A stretch of 64,000 bases of DNA from CAZGMN01 sp964645765 (GCA_964645765.1 CAZYBE010000006.1:50878-114877), one strand, 5' to 3'. Positions 8,020 through 17,495 are shown, counted from the stretch's first letter. Notes: generated by a model from the sequence alone, not told the origin. A program made the numbers and translations.

Positions 8020-8829
8020 TCAAAGAAATTTCTTTCCTCTCTTGAGAAGAAAAAAGAGTCCAAAAAAGAGGAAAGAGAGAATGACAATAGTTCCAGAAGC
8101 GGGAAAGTCCAGATAAAAGGCTAAAAGAAGACCGCCAAGAACAGAAACAAGAGCAGTGAGGGAAGAAAGAATAATAGCCTGCTTGAAATTGGATGCAAGT
8201 TGAAGGCCAGCAGCAGCCGGGATAACGACCAGGGCTGAAACCATAAGAATTCCGACCACTTTCATCCCCAGGACAATAGTCACAGCTGTAAGCACAGTTA
8301 ACAGAACGTCAAGGCGATTGACCCTAATTCCTGAAGCCTTGGCTGCTTCCCGGTCAAAAGTCAGGTACATGAATTGGCGATAGTTTAGAATCACAATCAT
8401 GACGACCACCGCAGCCAAGCCGATGGAAAGATAGACTTCTGAGATATCTATGGAGAGGATATCTCCGAAAAGATAGCTGAGGAGGTCCACGTTGAAGCCA
8501 TGAGCAAGGGTCACCAACAAAATTCCAACAGCAAAGCCGGCACTGCTGAATATGGCGATAGCCGTATCGCCGTAGAGTCCGGCTTTCTCCTTGACCTTCA
8601 TGATTCCCAACGCGGCCAATGCAGCGATGGCAAGAGCCATGGCCAGAGGAACAACTTTAAGAAAAAAGCCCAGGGCAATCCCGGCAAAGGTGATGTGCGC
8701 CAACCCGTGGCCGATCATGGCATCCCGCCTTAAGATGATGAACACGCCTAAAAGAGCACAAGCTAAAGCGACAAAGACTCCGGCAAGGAGCGCACGCTGC
8801 AGGAATCCATATCTAAGAAGAGCTTCCAT
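8020..8829 (-). CDS. znuB: Zinc/manganese ABC transporter permease (ZnuB-like)
   Basis: A 269-residue inner-membrane permease of the ABC-3 family with about eight hydrophobic segments. It includes the conserved RRDAMIGHGLAHITFAGIALG near residue 34 and VKVVGILMVSALVVIPAA-type segment (MKVVGILMVSALVVIPAAAG) near residue 185. It is the last gene of a minus-strand znuA-znuC-znuB operon, starting six bases after the ATPase stop. The channel moves a transition metal, most likely zinc, from the periplasmic binding protein into the cytoplasm. No Zur-box-like palindrome was recognised upstream of the operon. Confidence 0.93.
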   Translation of the reverse strand: MEALLRYGFLQRALLAGVFVALACALLGVFIILRRDAMIGHGLAHITFAGIALGFFLKVVPLAMALAIAALAALGIMKVKEKAGLYGDTAIAIFSSAGFAVGILLVTLAHGFNVDLLSYLFGDILSIDISEVYLSIGLAAVVVMIVILNYRQFMYLTFDREAAKASGIRVNRLDVLLTVLTAVTIVLGMKVVGILMVSALVVIPAAAGLQLASNFKQAIILSSLTALVSVLGGLLLAFYLDFPASGTIVILSFLFFGLFFLLKRGKKFL

Positions 8830-8835
8830 TTTTTA

Positions 8836-9603
8836 TCAATGGTGATGGGAGATGAGGTGGTTTCCTCCGGCAAGCATTTCTTTGAAGGCCGCAGAGCGGC
8901 AAAATTCAGCGTGAGTGCCGTGATAGACCAACCTCTGGTTGATGCAGGCGACTTTGTTCACATGGCGGTTTACAACTCCGATATCGTGGGTGATAAGAAC
9001 AATGGTGATGACTTCTTTTTTATTCAAATTATCGAGCATGTCATAGAAATGCTCTTGAGTCTCAGCATCCACGCCAGTTGTCGGCTCATCAAGGAAAAGA
9101 AGATGAGGCTCGCTGACGATGGCTCTGGCAATAAAAACTCGCTGCTGTTGTCCTCCTGAAAGATTCCCGATGCGCCAGCTTTTGAAATGTTCCATGCCGA
9201 CATTCTCCAATGCTTTCCTTATGGAAAGCTCTTCCTCTCGCTTTGTCAGCCTTAGAAATTTTCCGCTGGAAAGAAGCCCCATGGCCACGACTTCTTTGAC
9301 TGATACTGGAAAGAAAGGGTCAAAATGAGTCGCCTTCTGAGGGACATAGCCTATTTTTTGCCAGGCATTAAACTCCTCGACAGGCTTTTCCAAAATTTGA
9401 ACTTCCCCGGTTGAGGGCTTCAGAAGTCCTAGGATGATTTTGATCAGGGTTGTTTTCCCAGAGCCGTTGGGGCCAATGATGGCCAAAAAATCACCCTGCT
9501 GGATGTGGAAGGAAACATCTTTTAGGACCTGGACGGAGCCGTAGCTGAAGGAGACATTCCTGAGGGTGATCAAGGTTCTGTGTTCAGCGGCAGTTGAGTC
9601 CAT
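8836..9603 (-). CDS. znuC: Zinc/manganese ABC transporter ATP-binding protein (ZnuC-like)
   Basis: A 255-residue ATPase with Walker A GPNGSGKTT (about residue 42), the Q-loop VPQKA, the signature LSGGQQQRVFIARAI, Walker B LLFLDEPTTGVD and the switch histidine in ITHDIG. It energises metal uptake by the neighbouring permease. The protein ends in a histidine-rich tail (GGNHLISHHH), which may bind metal. Its first codons overlap the end of znuA by 20 bases, indicating tight coupling in the znuA-znuC-znuB order. Confidence 0.95.
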   Translation of the reverse strand: MDSTAAEHRTLITLRNVSFSYGSVQVLKDVSFHIQQGDFLAIIGPNGSGKTTLIKIILGLLKPSTGEVQILEKPVEEFNAWQKIGYVPQKATHFDPFFPVSVKEVVAMGLLSSGKFLRLTKREEELSIRKALENVGMEHFKSWRIGNLSGGQQQRVFIARAIVSEPHLLFLDEPTTGVDAETQEHFYDMLDNLNKKEVITIVLITHDIGVVNRHVNKVACINQRLVYHGTHAEFCRSAAFKEMLAGGNHLISHHH

Positions 9604-10525
9604 TTTTTAAATTCTCCAGATTCTTTTCCATTATATCAAAAAATGTCTTCCCCGACTTCAACTCGGCCTTAGTCAGATTTTCTCCAGGATTCAAGACAAG
9701 GGTCCTGGCCCCAAGTTCCTCAGCCAGAGCCTTTGCTAATTTATTGCCGATTTGAATCTCAAAAAAAATGACCTTTATCTCAAGCTTTCTTGCCGTTTCC
9801 ACAGCTTCAGCCATCATCTTCGGTGTAGGTCCGGAATCCGGGTTCAATCCATAGAGAGAAACCTGATGAAGGTCGTAGCGTCTCGCCAGGTAACCAAAAG
9901 CGGAATGCCCGCCGACAATAAAAGTCCTGTGAAGACAATTTCTTAAGCCTTCCCTGAACTTCTGTTCAAGGCTCTGAAGCTTTTCTTTATAGACCAAAGC
10001 ATTCTTTTTAAAAATTGACGAATTTTTTGGTTCTATCTCAGAAAGGATCTCGGCAATCCTTTCGACAATCACCTGGTCGTGCTCAAAATCCAGCCAGACA
10101 TGCGGGTCTGGAATCATTTGCTCATGCTCATGATGAGGGCCTCGAGCTTCGCTTTCGAGAAGAGAAATTCCCTGGCTTGCCTCAAGAACTTTAAGCTGCG
10201 GATTCTTGATAATCTTCAGAAAATCCTTGAGCCATGGCTCCATGTTTAAGCCGATAAAAATAAAGAGGCGAGCCGAAGAGAGTCTGATGATATCACTCGG
10301 CCTGGGCTGCCAAGTATGAGCCTCAGCGCCAGGAGGAAGAAGAAGACTGACCTCTCCCCTTTCCCCTGAAACAGCTCGAGCAAACTCCATCAAAGGGAAA
10401 ACGCTGGCGACAATCTTAATCTTTTCAGAATCGTTCCAATTTCGCTGGGGAAAGCTCAAAAGGCTAAAAACTAAAAGAATGAAAAGAAAAAACAGAAACA
10501 ACTTTTTTATCAACATCTTAGGCAT
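9584..10525 (-). CDS. znuA: Zinc ABC transporter substrate-binding protein (ZnuA-like)
   Basis: A 313-residue periplasmic metal-binding protein of the cluster A-I (TroA/ZnuA) family. An N-terminal hydrophobic signal (IKKLFLFFLFILLVFSLLSF) is followed by IVASVFPLMEFARAVSGE. Metal-ligand positions are visible: His in GAEAHTWQPRPSD, the short His-rich loop GPHHEHEQMIPDPHVWLD, His in VGGHSAFGYLA, and the late acidic GLNPDSGPTP region. The His-rich loop favours zinc over manganese. First gene of the operon. The upstream gap carries a strong palindrome shared with other sites in the window. Confidence 0.93.
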   Translation of the reverse strand: MPKMLIKKLFLFFLFILLVFSLLSFPQRNWNDSEKIKIVASVFPLMEFARAVSGERGEVSLLLPPGAEAHTWQPRPSDIIRLSSARLFIFIGLNMEPWLKDFLKIIKNPQLKVLEASQGISLLESEARGPHHEHEQMIPDPHVWLDFEHDQVIVERIAEILSEIEPKNSSIFKKNALVYKEKLQSLEQKFREGLRNCLHRTFIVGGHSAFGYLARRYDLHQVSLYGLNPDSGPTPKMMAEAVETARKLEIKVIFFEIQIGNKLAKALAEELGARTLVLNPGENLTKAELKSGKTFFDIMEKNLENLKNGLNCR

Positions 10526-10552
10526 CTTATTTCCTTAAACGAGGGAGGTCAT

Positions 10553-10591
10553 GGATCAGGCCGGGTGTTTAGAAAACGCCCAGCCTGATCC
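10553..10591. repeat. Palindromic repeat, GGATCAGGC family
   Basis: GGATCAGGCCGGGTG pairs with CGCCCAGCCTGATCC around the loop TTTAGAAAA, with one mismatch and one wobble. The outer arm is identical to that of 60013-60071 (GGATCAGGC...GCCTGATCC). It sits between the glycosyltransferase stop and znuA, where it may also slow or end transcription, although no T-run follows. Confidence 0.75.
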
Positions 10592-10603
10592 TATTCATAT
10601 GTA

Positions 10604-11728
10604 TTACTCTACAGGATAGAGCCTCTCCTTCCACTCGAACTTTTTCTTGAAAAGCGAAAGACGAAAAGAATTAAGGAGAATGGCGAGGGCAAAAACGACT
10701 GTCAAAGGGTGGAGCTGCCCATAGACGACATTGACTCTAAACCTCATGGATAAAACCAATTTAATAAGAGCGATGGTCATCACCTGGAAGAGAGGCAATG
10801 TCAGCGATTGGTGTGATTCTAAAGCTGCCCAGAGGGAAAGATAGGGATAGATGAACAAATAATAACAGCCAAAAAGAATTAGCGCCAGGTAATGAGGCGC
10901 CTTTCCTATAGCTTCATAAGAATTCTTGGAAAATCCAGTCCAGACTTCTTTAAAGCAGGAGTAAAACCTGACATCCATGAACTGAGTTCCATCCAGTATA
11001 GAAATTTTTCCTTTGTTTTCCTTAACTTTTTTTGCCATGGCGAGGTCATCAACAATCTCAGCCTTAATTGCCTCATAGCCTCCCCAGGAAAAAAAGAAAT
11101 TCCTCTCGATGAAGAGAAATGGCCCCATGCCAAATGAGAGCCTTGAATCCTTGGAGAAATTAATCAGCTTGAAAGGAAGAAGAGCGACAAAGACAAAATG
11201 GATGATAGGGAAATAGAGCTTTTCCGCCCAGGTCTTGGTGATAAAACTCGGAATGCAGCTGACAAAAACTGATTTCCTTTTTCTGGCCACGGCCAGAGCC
11301 GTCGAAACGGATTGCGGCTGATGGATTGTATCGGCATCGGTGAAAAGAAACCAATCACCTCGGGCAGCAAGCGAAAGCTGATGGCAGGCCCAGTTCTTTC
11401 CATTCCATCCGGCCGGAAGCTCCTTGCCTTTGATGGCTCTCAGCTTCTGATGATGTCTGGAGAGGTCCTTCACAATCTCATATGTTCTGTCAGTTGAGTT
11501 ATCATCAAGAACGATGATTTCAAGCCTGGGGTAATCAGATTGAAGAAGTGAGGTCAGACAGTTTTCAATTTTTTCTTCCTCGTTCCGGGCCGGAATGAGG
11601 ACAGAGATAAGGGGCAAGGGCGATTCAAGCTTTATGTATTCCTGCGAGCGAAGAATCTTAAGATTCTGGAGCAGGTTGAGGAGAATGAGAAAGAGGCAAA
11701 TTAAAATTAGCGCCTGTATGAATTGCAT
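10604..11728 (-). CDS. Membrane-associated family 2 glycosyltransferase
   Basis: A 374-residue GT2 enzyme: N-terminal membrane helix, GT-A domain with LISVLIPARNEEEKIENCL, IIVLDDNSTDRTYEI and the metal-binding FLFTDADTIH, then the acceptor-side GYEAIKAEIVDDLAMAKKVKE segment (the DD base region). Two to three hydrophobic helices near the C terminus anchor it. The shape resembles the hopanoid/carotenoid-associated glycosyltransferases (HpnB, CruC type), which glycosylate lipids at the inner membrane. It lies six bases downstream of plsY, supporting a lipid-related role. The acceptor is not known. Confidence 0.85.
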   Translation of the reverse strand: MQFIQALILICLFLILLNLLQNLKILRSQEYIKLESPLPLISVLIPARNEEEKIENCLTSLLQSDYPRLEIIVLDDNSTDRTYEIVKDLSRHHQKLRAIKGKELPAGWNGKNWACHQLSLAARGDWFLFTDADTIHQPQSVSTALAVARKRKSVFVSCIPSFITKTWAEKLYFPIIHFVFVALLPFKLINFSKDSRLSFGMGPFLFIERNFFFSWGGYEAIKAEIVDDLAMAKKVKENKGKISILDGTQFMDVRFYSCFKEVWTGFSKNSYEAIGKAPHYLALILFGCYYLFIYPYLSLWAALESHQSLTLPLFQVMTIALIKLVLSMRFRVNVVYGQLHPLTVVFALAILLNSFRLSLFKKKFEWKERLYPVE

Positions 11729-11734
11729 CGAAGC

Positions 11735-12325
11735 TCACCAGCCTGATAGCTGTTTTATTCTCCTCATATAAGGCTCATCGATGAGCCTTTTGATACCGAG
11801 CAAAAAGAGAAAGGAAAGTAAGAGCAATAGCTCCGGCCAAGGCTTCTTCAGGACAGCCCACCAGAGGATGGGAATGCTTGCCATGCCAACGCCAATGGCA
11901 AGGTGAAATCTTCGCAAAAGAAGATAAAGAGCTGCGATCAAAAGACCGGAAATAACGATGATAAGAGGCTGCATGGCCAGAAGAAAGCCCATAGCAGACG
12001 CCGCACCCTTTCCTCCTCTTCCTTTCAAAAAAATTGGAAACGCATGACCCAGAACAACAAAAAACCCGCAAAGCCAGATATACCAAGGCGAAAGCCCGAG
12101 GAGGAACCCGAGCCAATAGGCCAAGAATCCCTTAGAAACATCCAATAGCCCGGCTATGACTCCATACTTCTTCCCGACAACGTGCCAGACATTCCTGCCG
12201 CCGACATTACCCTCGCCCACAACGCGAATGTCAACGCCTTTGGCCATCCTGGCAACGATATAAGAAAAAGGAATCGAACCTAAAAAATAAGAGAGAATAC
12301 AGCCCAAAATAACTTTTACGGCCAT
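11735..12325 (-). CDS. plsY: Glycerol-3-phosphate acyltransferase PlsY
   Basis: PlsY transfers the acyl group of acyl-phosphate to glycerol-3-phosphate, the first step of phospholipid synthesis in most bacteria. This 196-residue integral membrane protein shows motif 1 (GSIPFSYIVAR), motif 2 (GEGNVGGRNVW) and motif 3 (VLGHAFPIFLKGRGGKGAA). Motif 2 departs from the usual GSGNxGATN: the second glycine-serine and the alanine-threonine are changed. Length and topology fit the family. It leads a two-gene unit with the glycosyltransferase. Confidence 0.93.
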   Translation of the reverse strand: MAVKVILGCILSYFLGSIPFSYIVARMAKGVDIRVVGEGNVGGRNVWHVVGKKYGVIAGLLDVSKGFLAYWLGFLLGLSPWYIWLCGFFVVLGHAFPIFLKGRGGKGAASAMGFLLAMQPLIIVISGLLIAALYLLLRRFHLAIGVGMASIPILWWAVLKKPWPELLLLLSFLFLLGIKRLIDEPYMRRIKQLSGW

Positions 12326-12427
12326 TTTTTCGTTATTTTTTCTTTATTACATAATCATATAGATGTCAACAAAAAAAACAAAGTTAAACTTAAGTTATTG
12401 TATTTAAAAAAGAAACAATTTTTCTAA

Positions 12428-12475
12428 GCTAGGCGAAGGCAGAGTGGCGAGAAGGCCGTTTGAAGGCTGAGCTAT
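12428..12475. repeat. Degenerate fragment of the dispersed palindromic family
   Basis: GAAGGCCGTTTGAAGGCTGAGC resembles the core of the repeats at 759 and 60013 (CCGTTTGAA, GCTGAGCGGGC) but has lost pairing arms. It directly abuts the stop codon of the glycosidase gene. Weak call. Confidence 0.35.
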
Positions 12476-15055
12476 TTAAAATTGGATAACGACCTCTTTC
12501 CTTGAATAATCTCCCTCTTTGCCTTCAAATTTTATTTTAATCTTCTTCTCCAAACCTTGCTGCCGGATAACTTCGGCCTCCTTGAGCGAGACTAAGGAGC
12601 GGGGTGTGATAAGGTTCAGAATATAATCCTTCCCTCCCAACGCTTCAACCATAATCCGGAGTTGCTCATCGCTGAAGGTCGCTCGAATCACCTTCAGGCC
12701 AGAAGTCCGCTCCCCGATTTGAGGGAAATTCACAGGGGAGTCAATAAAAATACCCTTCTCGGTTATGACTTCCACCAGCGTCTTCGCTTTTATCTCAAGC
12801 TCTAACGCCAAGCAGACTTCGCCGCTTTTGTCTTCAAGACTGAAATTTCTTGCCTCTCCATTAACCTTCACCTCCTTCACCCGAGTTCCGTAACCCAATG
12901 AGGGGGAAAAGAGGAGACGATAGGAAACTCCAACCTCAGCTTTAGGCTCGATTTGCAGGACAAGCCTAGCCTCAGAGCGCTGGAGGAGAAAATCAAAAAT
13001 CTCATTTCCTATCCGAAAATTTCTGACACTGCATTCATCCCACCTTCCAGGAAGATTCGGCTTGAATTCAATCTCTCTTTTTAGAGCGCTTCCTCTTAAT
13101 CCTAAAAGCCCTCTGACTGAGCAAGTGATGACCGGCGAAGAAGAGAAAATTTGATGAGGGACAGCTTCTTCGAGAGGCTTGAAAAACTCACCTGAGAAAA
13201 GCTCTGGGCAAAAACCCAAGGCGTTTATAAAAGTATTATAAGCCAAGCTCATAAGATGTGAAAACCCTGAGAAAGAGCGGCCATAATTATATTCTGCGAC
13301 ACAGACATATCCGGTGAGGAAAGGCCAGACCGAGCCGTAATTATAATTCAATGGGTCATAGTAAGTGCTCTTCGGCGAAAGAGACCTTACTCCCCAGTCT
13401 GTGCTCATCTCAGAGGAGGCAAAGAGGTCAAGGATGTCATCTGCCCTCTCCTGAGGAAACTGCCTGAAAAAAAGAGGCACTGAAGGCCAAACTGTTGTTT
13501 CCATTAGAGGCTTATCCTCTATGGTCACGGCATGGGCATATCGGCGCTCTTCCTCCACCCAGAATTTCTCGCGGACCGCTTGAATAGCCTTGTCAAAGGT
13601 CTTTTTTGCTTCCTGGGAAAGGGCTTTTTCCCCCATGAGCTGGGCAAGCTCTGAAAAGACATGATGCGCCTCGGCTGACAGGGCAGCCAGATATATATCC
13701 GATTTTGTGCTTTTCAGAAAGGCCCCCAACTCCAGAGCTGCCAATCCAGCTGCAGTGTTTTCCATGAGGCCATCACCGTCTTTATCAGAAGAAAGAACGT
13801 ATTGGTACGCTTTTTTGAGCGACGTCCAGCTTTCTCTGATAAAGCTCAAATCCCCGGACCAATTGAGGTAATCACCCAAAGAAACAATATAGTAAGGAGT
13901 TGTATCCGCATGGTAAAAACCGTAAGGATAATCCTCAAACCAACGGATAAAGCCTGCCCCCTGAGATAGCTCGTGCATGACTTTCCCATCCTGCCGCTGG
14001 TTCGACCTGATAAAAGCCAATGCCTGCCGGGCGACATCAAACGAGCCGTAGCTGGTAATAGCCCAGGAATTGAAAAAAGCATCGCCTCCAAAAAACCAGT
14101 CAAAGCCCGGCCTCTCGCTCCTCCCGGAAAGGCCGTAGCCGGCCACCAGTCCGCATCCCAGTTGAGGATTGCAGACAAATGCCTCATCCACAGCTACTTT
14201 GGCCCACTCGAAAGCTTGGTTCAATTTCTCATCCGGTGTCCGAAGGGAAAAATTCTCTTTTGCCAGCTTTTCAAAATGCTCGAACTTCTCGAGGTAAAGC
14301 TCCTTGAAATTTTTTCCAAGCCGAGAATAGAGCTCATCAGCCTTTGACCTACCTTCGTGGCTCGCGACGAAAAATATTGGATAAAATGTCCGCTTCGAGC
14401 CTTCAGGAGTAACCTTGATTTTTATCTTCATCTCTCCCTCTGGAAGGGCATGGGCTGGGCCTGCGGAAAATCTTTCACCTGCCGGACTCCCGACAAGAGC
14501 GACATTCTTTCTTGTCCCCTCTGAAAGAACAAAATATTTCTTCTCATCGTCCCAATAGCTATACTGGCCGCCTAAGCCTGCCGGCCACATGGGCTTCAGG
14601 TCAGGAGTAAAGCCGGCCACAACTGAGATGGGCTTGATGGTCTCGGCTGAAATGAGAATGACTGCCCCTGATTCCTTTAAAGGAGCAAAGAAAATTTCCT
14701 CTGCGGTGAAAGAGGAATGGGTGTAGCGAAGGATTGTTTGATGGGGATAAACATCAATCTTGGTTGCCAGTTGACTCCCCTCAATGATTTCATTCTCCTC
14801 TTCTGGGAAAAAATAAAGCTGAAAGTTATGAAGCACCTTGTAAGGGTAAATCCAGATTTCCAGATTTCCGCTTTCTGTTCCCAGGATGGCACTTTTCTGA
14901 CCCACGCAGTCGAAATAAGCCCTGGGCTGAACAGCTCGTTCCAAATGAAGCTCTGAGCCCTGAAGTGGAAATTTTTCAATATAGGCTTGATCATTGCCTG
15001 AAGAAAAAATGGAGAGCAAGCAAAGAATTAATAAAAACAAGAAAATCCTTTTCAT
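12476..15055 (-). CDS. Secreted six-hairpin glycosidase (glycogen-debranching / GH15-like)
   Basis: A protein of 859 residues with a signal peptide (KRIFLFLLILCLLSIFSSG). The central (alpha/alpha)6 region carries GRSERPGFDWFFGGDAF, RSNQRQDGKVMHELSQGAG, DTTPYYIVSLGDYL and DKDGDGLMEN, typical of amylo-alpha-1,6-glucosidase/GDE-C proteins, followed by NYGSVWPFLTGYV. A beta-rich C-terminal part (from about residue 620) looks like a carbohydrate-binding or jelly-roll domain. The export signal suggests action on polysaccharide outside the cytoplasm. I chose the ATG at 15055 because AGGAGG lies seven bases upstream; an in-frame ATG at 15100 would hide the signal peptide. Substrate is not determinable. 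Confidence 0.83.
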   Translation of the reverse strand: MKRIFLFLLILCLLSIFSSGNDQAYIEKFPLQGSELHLERAVQPRAYFDCVGQKSAILGTESGNLEIWIYPYKVLHNFQLYFFPEEENEIIEGSQLATKIDVYPHQTILRYTHSSFTAEEIFFAPLKESGAVILISAETIKPISVVAGFTPDLKPMWPAGLGGQYSYWDDEKKYFVLSEGTRKNVALVGSPAGERFSAGPAHALPEGEMKIKIKVTPEGSKRTFYPIFFVASHEGRSKADELYSRLGKNFKELYLEKFEHFEKLAKENFSLRTPDEKLNQAFEWAKVAVDEAFVCNPQLGCGLVAGYGLSGRSERPGFDWFFGGDAFFNSWAITSYGSFDVARQALAFIRSNQRQDGKVMHELSQGAGFIRWFEDYPYGFYHADTTPYYIVSLGDYLNWSGDLSFIRESWTSLKKAYQYVLSSDKDGDGLMENTAAGLAALELGAFLKSTKSDIYLAALSAEAHHVFSELAQLMGEKALSQEAKKTFDKAIQAVREKFWVEEERRYAHAVTIEDKPLMETTVWPSVPLFFRQFPQERADDILDLFASSEMSTDWGVRSLSPKSTYYDPLNYNYGSVWPFLTGYVCVAEYNYGRSFSGFSHLMSLAYNTFINALGFCPELFSGEFFKPLEEAVPHQIFSSSPVITCSVRGLLGLRGSALKREIEFKPNLPGRWDECSVRNFRIGNEIFDFLLQRSEARLVLQIEPKAEVGVSYRLLFSPSLGYGTRVKEVKVNGEARNFSLEDKSGEVCLALELEIKAKTLVEVITEKGIFIDSPVNFPQIGERTSGLKVIRATFSDEQLRIMVEALGGKDYILNLITPRSLVSLKEAEVIRQQGLEKKIKIKFEGKEGDYSRKEVVIQF

Positions 15056-15155
15056 CCTTTTCCCTCCTTGTTCAGGAAATGGGCTTAGGCCTATGCTCAT
15101 TTATAATCCAGTGCAGGATGATTTTTCAATAATTAAAAATCCTTCATTTGAAAAT

Positions 15156-15334
15156 TTTTTGGGAAATAGCCGCAGCGACCATTGAAGATTTAGCCTTCGA
15201 CATTCGCTCTTCGAGGGAACCCGACGAAGTCGGGCGGCGAGGATGTCTGAGCGAAGCGAGTTCCGCAGCCGCCGAGAAGAGCGAATGGAGAATGGCGTTA
15301 AAAATCTGATTGGAGCGAGGCTATTTCCCAAAAA
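15156..15334. mobile_element. 179-bp inverted-end element, copy 1 (MITE-like)
   Basis: The ends are a perfect 16-base inverted repeat (TTTTTGGGAAATAGCC and its complement). The rest is also self-complementary: CATTCGCTCTTC with GAAGAGCGAATG, and the central hairpin CCCGACGAAGTCGGG. The element is closely similar over its whole length to 46613-46792, and in part to 63901-64000 and 6571-6612. It occupies the divergent gap between the glycosidase and pepD genes. It has no transposase, so it would be non-autonomous if mobile. Open frames across it contain only Arg/Ser-rich shadow translations. Confidence 0.75.
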
Positions 15335-15422
15335 TAATATTTTTTCCTTGAATCATTGAGTTTTTTATGTCAATATCTTGCCTCATTTTAAATTAATTCT
15401 CTTCTTCATCGGAGGCTGAACA

Positions 15423-16880
15423 ATGTCATCAGTATTTCAACAATTAAAGCCATCCCACCTCTGGAAACATTTCGAACAGATTCTCAAAATCCCTCATTGC
15501 TCGGGCAATGAAAAAGCTTTGGGCGATTATATTGTCTCCACGGCCGAGCGTCTGAATTTGAGCTGCAAAAGAGATAAGGTCGGGAATGTCGTCGTCGCAA
15601 AAAAGGCGACACCCGGACATGAGAAGGCCGAACCTGTCATTCTCCAAGGACATATGGACATGGTCTGTGAAAAAAATTCCGAAGTTGTCCATGACTTCAA
15701 CCAAGACGCCATAAAAGCCGAAATCAAAGGCGAATGGGCTCAGGCTAAAGGGACAACCCTTGGCTCTGACAATGGAATTGGCCTGGCCGCTTCTTTAGCA
15801 GCCATGGAAGACAAGAGTCTTGTCCACGGACCTCTGGAATTTTTGTTCACAGTGGACGAAGAAACAGGACTTACCGGTGCGAACAAGATAGAATCCGGCT
15901 TTCTTAAAGCGAAAAAACTTCTCAACCTGGACAGCGAAGATGAGGGAGCTTTCACCATCGGCTGTGCTGGTGGAGCTGACTCAGAAATCAGCTTCCCTTT
16001 GAAGAGGAAGACACGAAGCAGCCAAGAGCTCTATGGGCTTAAGATCCATGGCCTGAGGGGCGGACATTCGGGGCTTGATATCAATCAAGGCCGTGCCAAC
16101 GCTATAAAATTGCTGGCGCGCATGCTCTGGCAAGCTTTGAAGAAATTTTCATTTGAATTGGTTCGAATGGAAGGAGGAAATAAAAGGAACGCCATCCCGA
16201 GGGAAGCATGGGCTGATTTGCTCTTAGAGCCGAACCAGATTCAAGACCTTTCCATCTTTCTCCGAAAAGCATTTGAAAAGATACAATTCGAATACAAGGC
16301 TGTGGAAAAGGAGGCCAAATTTTCTTTCGAAAAGTCAGACGGGGAAAAAGAAGGCCCTTTGACTCCAGAATCTCAGGCAAATCTCGTCAACCTCCTCTTC
16401 AGCCTTCCCCATGGAGTCATCGCTATGCACCCTGAGATAAAAGAGCTTGTGGAAACATCTACAAACCTGGCCATCATCCATACCTTTCAAGACCATGCCC
16501 AGATCATCTGCAGCAGCCGGAGTTCAGTCGCTTCATCTCTGGAAGCCACCAGGAATGCTATCACTGCCCTCTGTGAGCTTGGCAAAGCAAAAGTCACTCA
16601 GCCTGAAGGATATCCTGGCTGGACGCCAAACCTCCACTCCCCTCTTCTCAAAACTTTGAAAGAAGTCTACAAAAAGACTTTTCAAAAGGAGCCGGAAGTC
16701 GTAGCTGTCCACGCCGGCTTAGAATGTGGAATCATAGGAGAAAAATTTCCCGGGATGGATATGATTTCTTTTGGCCCGACCATCGAGCATCCTCATTCTC
16801 CAGAGGAAAGAGTCCATGTTGGCTCTGTGGAAAAATTCTGGAAATTCCTGACCGCAGTTCTCTCTGAGTTGGCTACGTAG
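15423..16880 (+). CDS. pepD: Aminoacyl-histidine dipeptidase (M20C, PepD)
   Basis: A 485-residue cytosolic metallopeptidase that splits Xaa-His and other dipeptides. Length matches E. coli PepD. Metal and catalytic motifs are visible: LQGHMDMVCEKN (His, then Asp), TTLGSDNGIGLAA, FTVDEETGLTGA (catalytic and metal Glu), LLNLDSEDEG, and a late VHAGLECGII and GPTIEHPHSPEERV with the last metal His. GGAGG precedes the ATG. Together with tricorn, the M16 pairs and ftcD it supports peptide and histidine use. Confidence 0.96.
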   Translation: MSSVFQQLKPSHLWKHFEQILKIPHCSGNEKALGDYIVSTAERLNLSCKRDKVGNVVVAKKATPGHEKAEPVILQGHMDMVCEKNSEVVHDFNQDAIKAEIKGEWAQAKGTTLGSDNGIGLAASLAAMEDKSLVHGPLEFLFTVDEETGLTGANKIESGFLKAKKLLNLDSEDEGAFTIGCAGGADSEISFPLKRKTRSSQELYGLKIHGLRGGHSGLDINQGRANAIKLLARMLWQALKKFSFELVRMEGGNKRNAIPREAWADLLLEPNQIQDLSIFLRKAFEKIQFEYKAVEKEAKFSFEKSDGEKEGPLTPESQANLVNLLFSLPHGVIAMHPEIKELVETSTNLAIIHTFQDHAQIICSSRSSVASSLEATRNAITALCELGKAKVTQPEGYPGWTPNLHSPLLKTLKEVYKKTFQKEPEVVAVHAGLECGIIGEKFPGMDMISFGPTIEHPHSPEERVHVGSVEKFWKFLTAVLSELAT

Positions 16881-16925
16881 GGAAGAGTTTTCAAACTCTA
16901 AAAAATTTAAATCCAAAAAAAAATC

Positions 16926-17495
16926 TTATTTTTTCAGCGCTTTAACGCCCCAGAGAGTCAGGGGAGGCGAGAAATATGACTCCATTCCCACAGTTCCTTC
17001 GGGAGTCAGCCGAATGCTTGCTTGTTCGTAGATTCTTCCCTTTCCCTCTCCCTTGTCGTTGATATCGAGCTCAATGACCATGAAGGGAAATCTGGCATCT
17101 ACCCTCTGCTGGGCCTCTACATCCCAGCTTTGCCTTGGGGTAAAGAGCAAAATTTTCCTTCCTTTGTCCGTCGGGATGCTGTGCGCGGCGTGAATGACGA
17201 TTTTCACACCGCGGCCGCCAATAGGTCTGAAAATCCCCTTATTCATCGCATTGAAGACGCTCATGAATGATTCATAACCTTCTTTGGAGAAGACTTCCTT
17301 TAAACGCGAGATTTCCTCGGCACTGGTGTAGCTGTCGATCGAAATCTCGAATTTCGTCGCCACTCCTGCTTTCGGTCCAGATTGCATGAGGAGCCTGGCT
17401 TCAAATTTCTCCTCGCACCAGATGACGGTGCTCAAACCCAGGCAGGCGGCCAGGACTATAAACACCAGGCGAATTTTCATCCTGCGTCTTTTCAT
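16926..17495 (-). CDS. Exported protein, tandem paralogue lacking the barrel domain
   Basis: A 189-residue protein with a signal peptide (KIRLVFIVLAACLGLSTVIW). The mature part is strongly similar to residues 25-190 of the next gene upstream (17589-18965): KFEISIDSYTSAEEISRLKE, GYESFMS, NKGIFRPIGG, HAAHSIPTDKGRKILLFTP, and FPFMVIELDIN. It stops just where the neighbour continues into a beta-barrel-like region. I do not recognise the family. The two genes are about 90 bases apart and in the same direction, so they arose by tandem duplication with loss or gain of the C-terminal domain. Confidence 0.75.
   Translation of the reverse strand: MKRRRMKIRLVFIVLAACLGLSTVIWCEEKFEARLLMQSGPKAGVATKFEISIDSYTSAEEISRLKEVFSKEGYESFMSVFNAMNKGIFRPIGGRGVKIVIHAAHSIPTDKGRKILLFTPRQSWDVEAQQRVDARFPFMVIELDINDKGEGKGRIYEQASIRLTPEGTVGMESYFSPPLTLWGVKALKK

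Noticed and set aside
12326..12427. AT-rich stretch with TTAAAC-like words as a third 11-bp repeat array
   Set aside because: The words near 12380-12400 are not in 11-base register and do not match the two clear arrays.
15101..15331. Arg/Ser-rich 76-codon frame and similar frames at 46586-46872
   Set aside because: They are translations of the repeated inverted-end element in both copies, without ribosome sites. Similarity between them comes from the repeat, not from a protein family.
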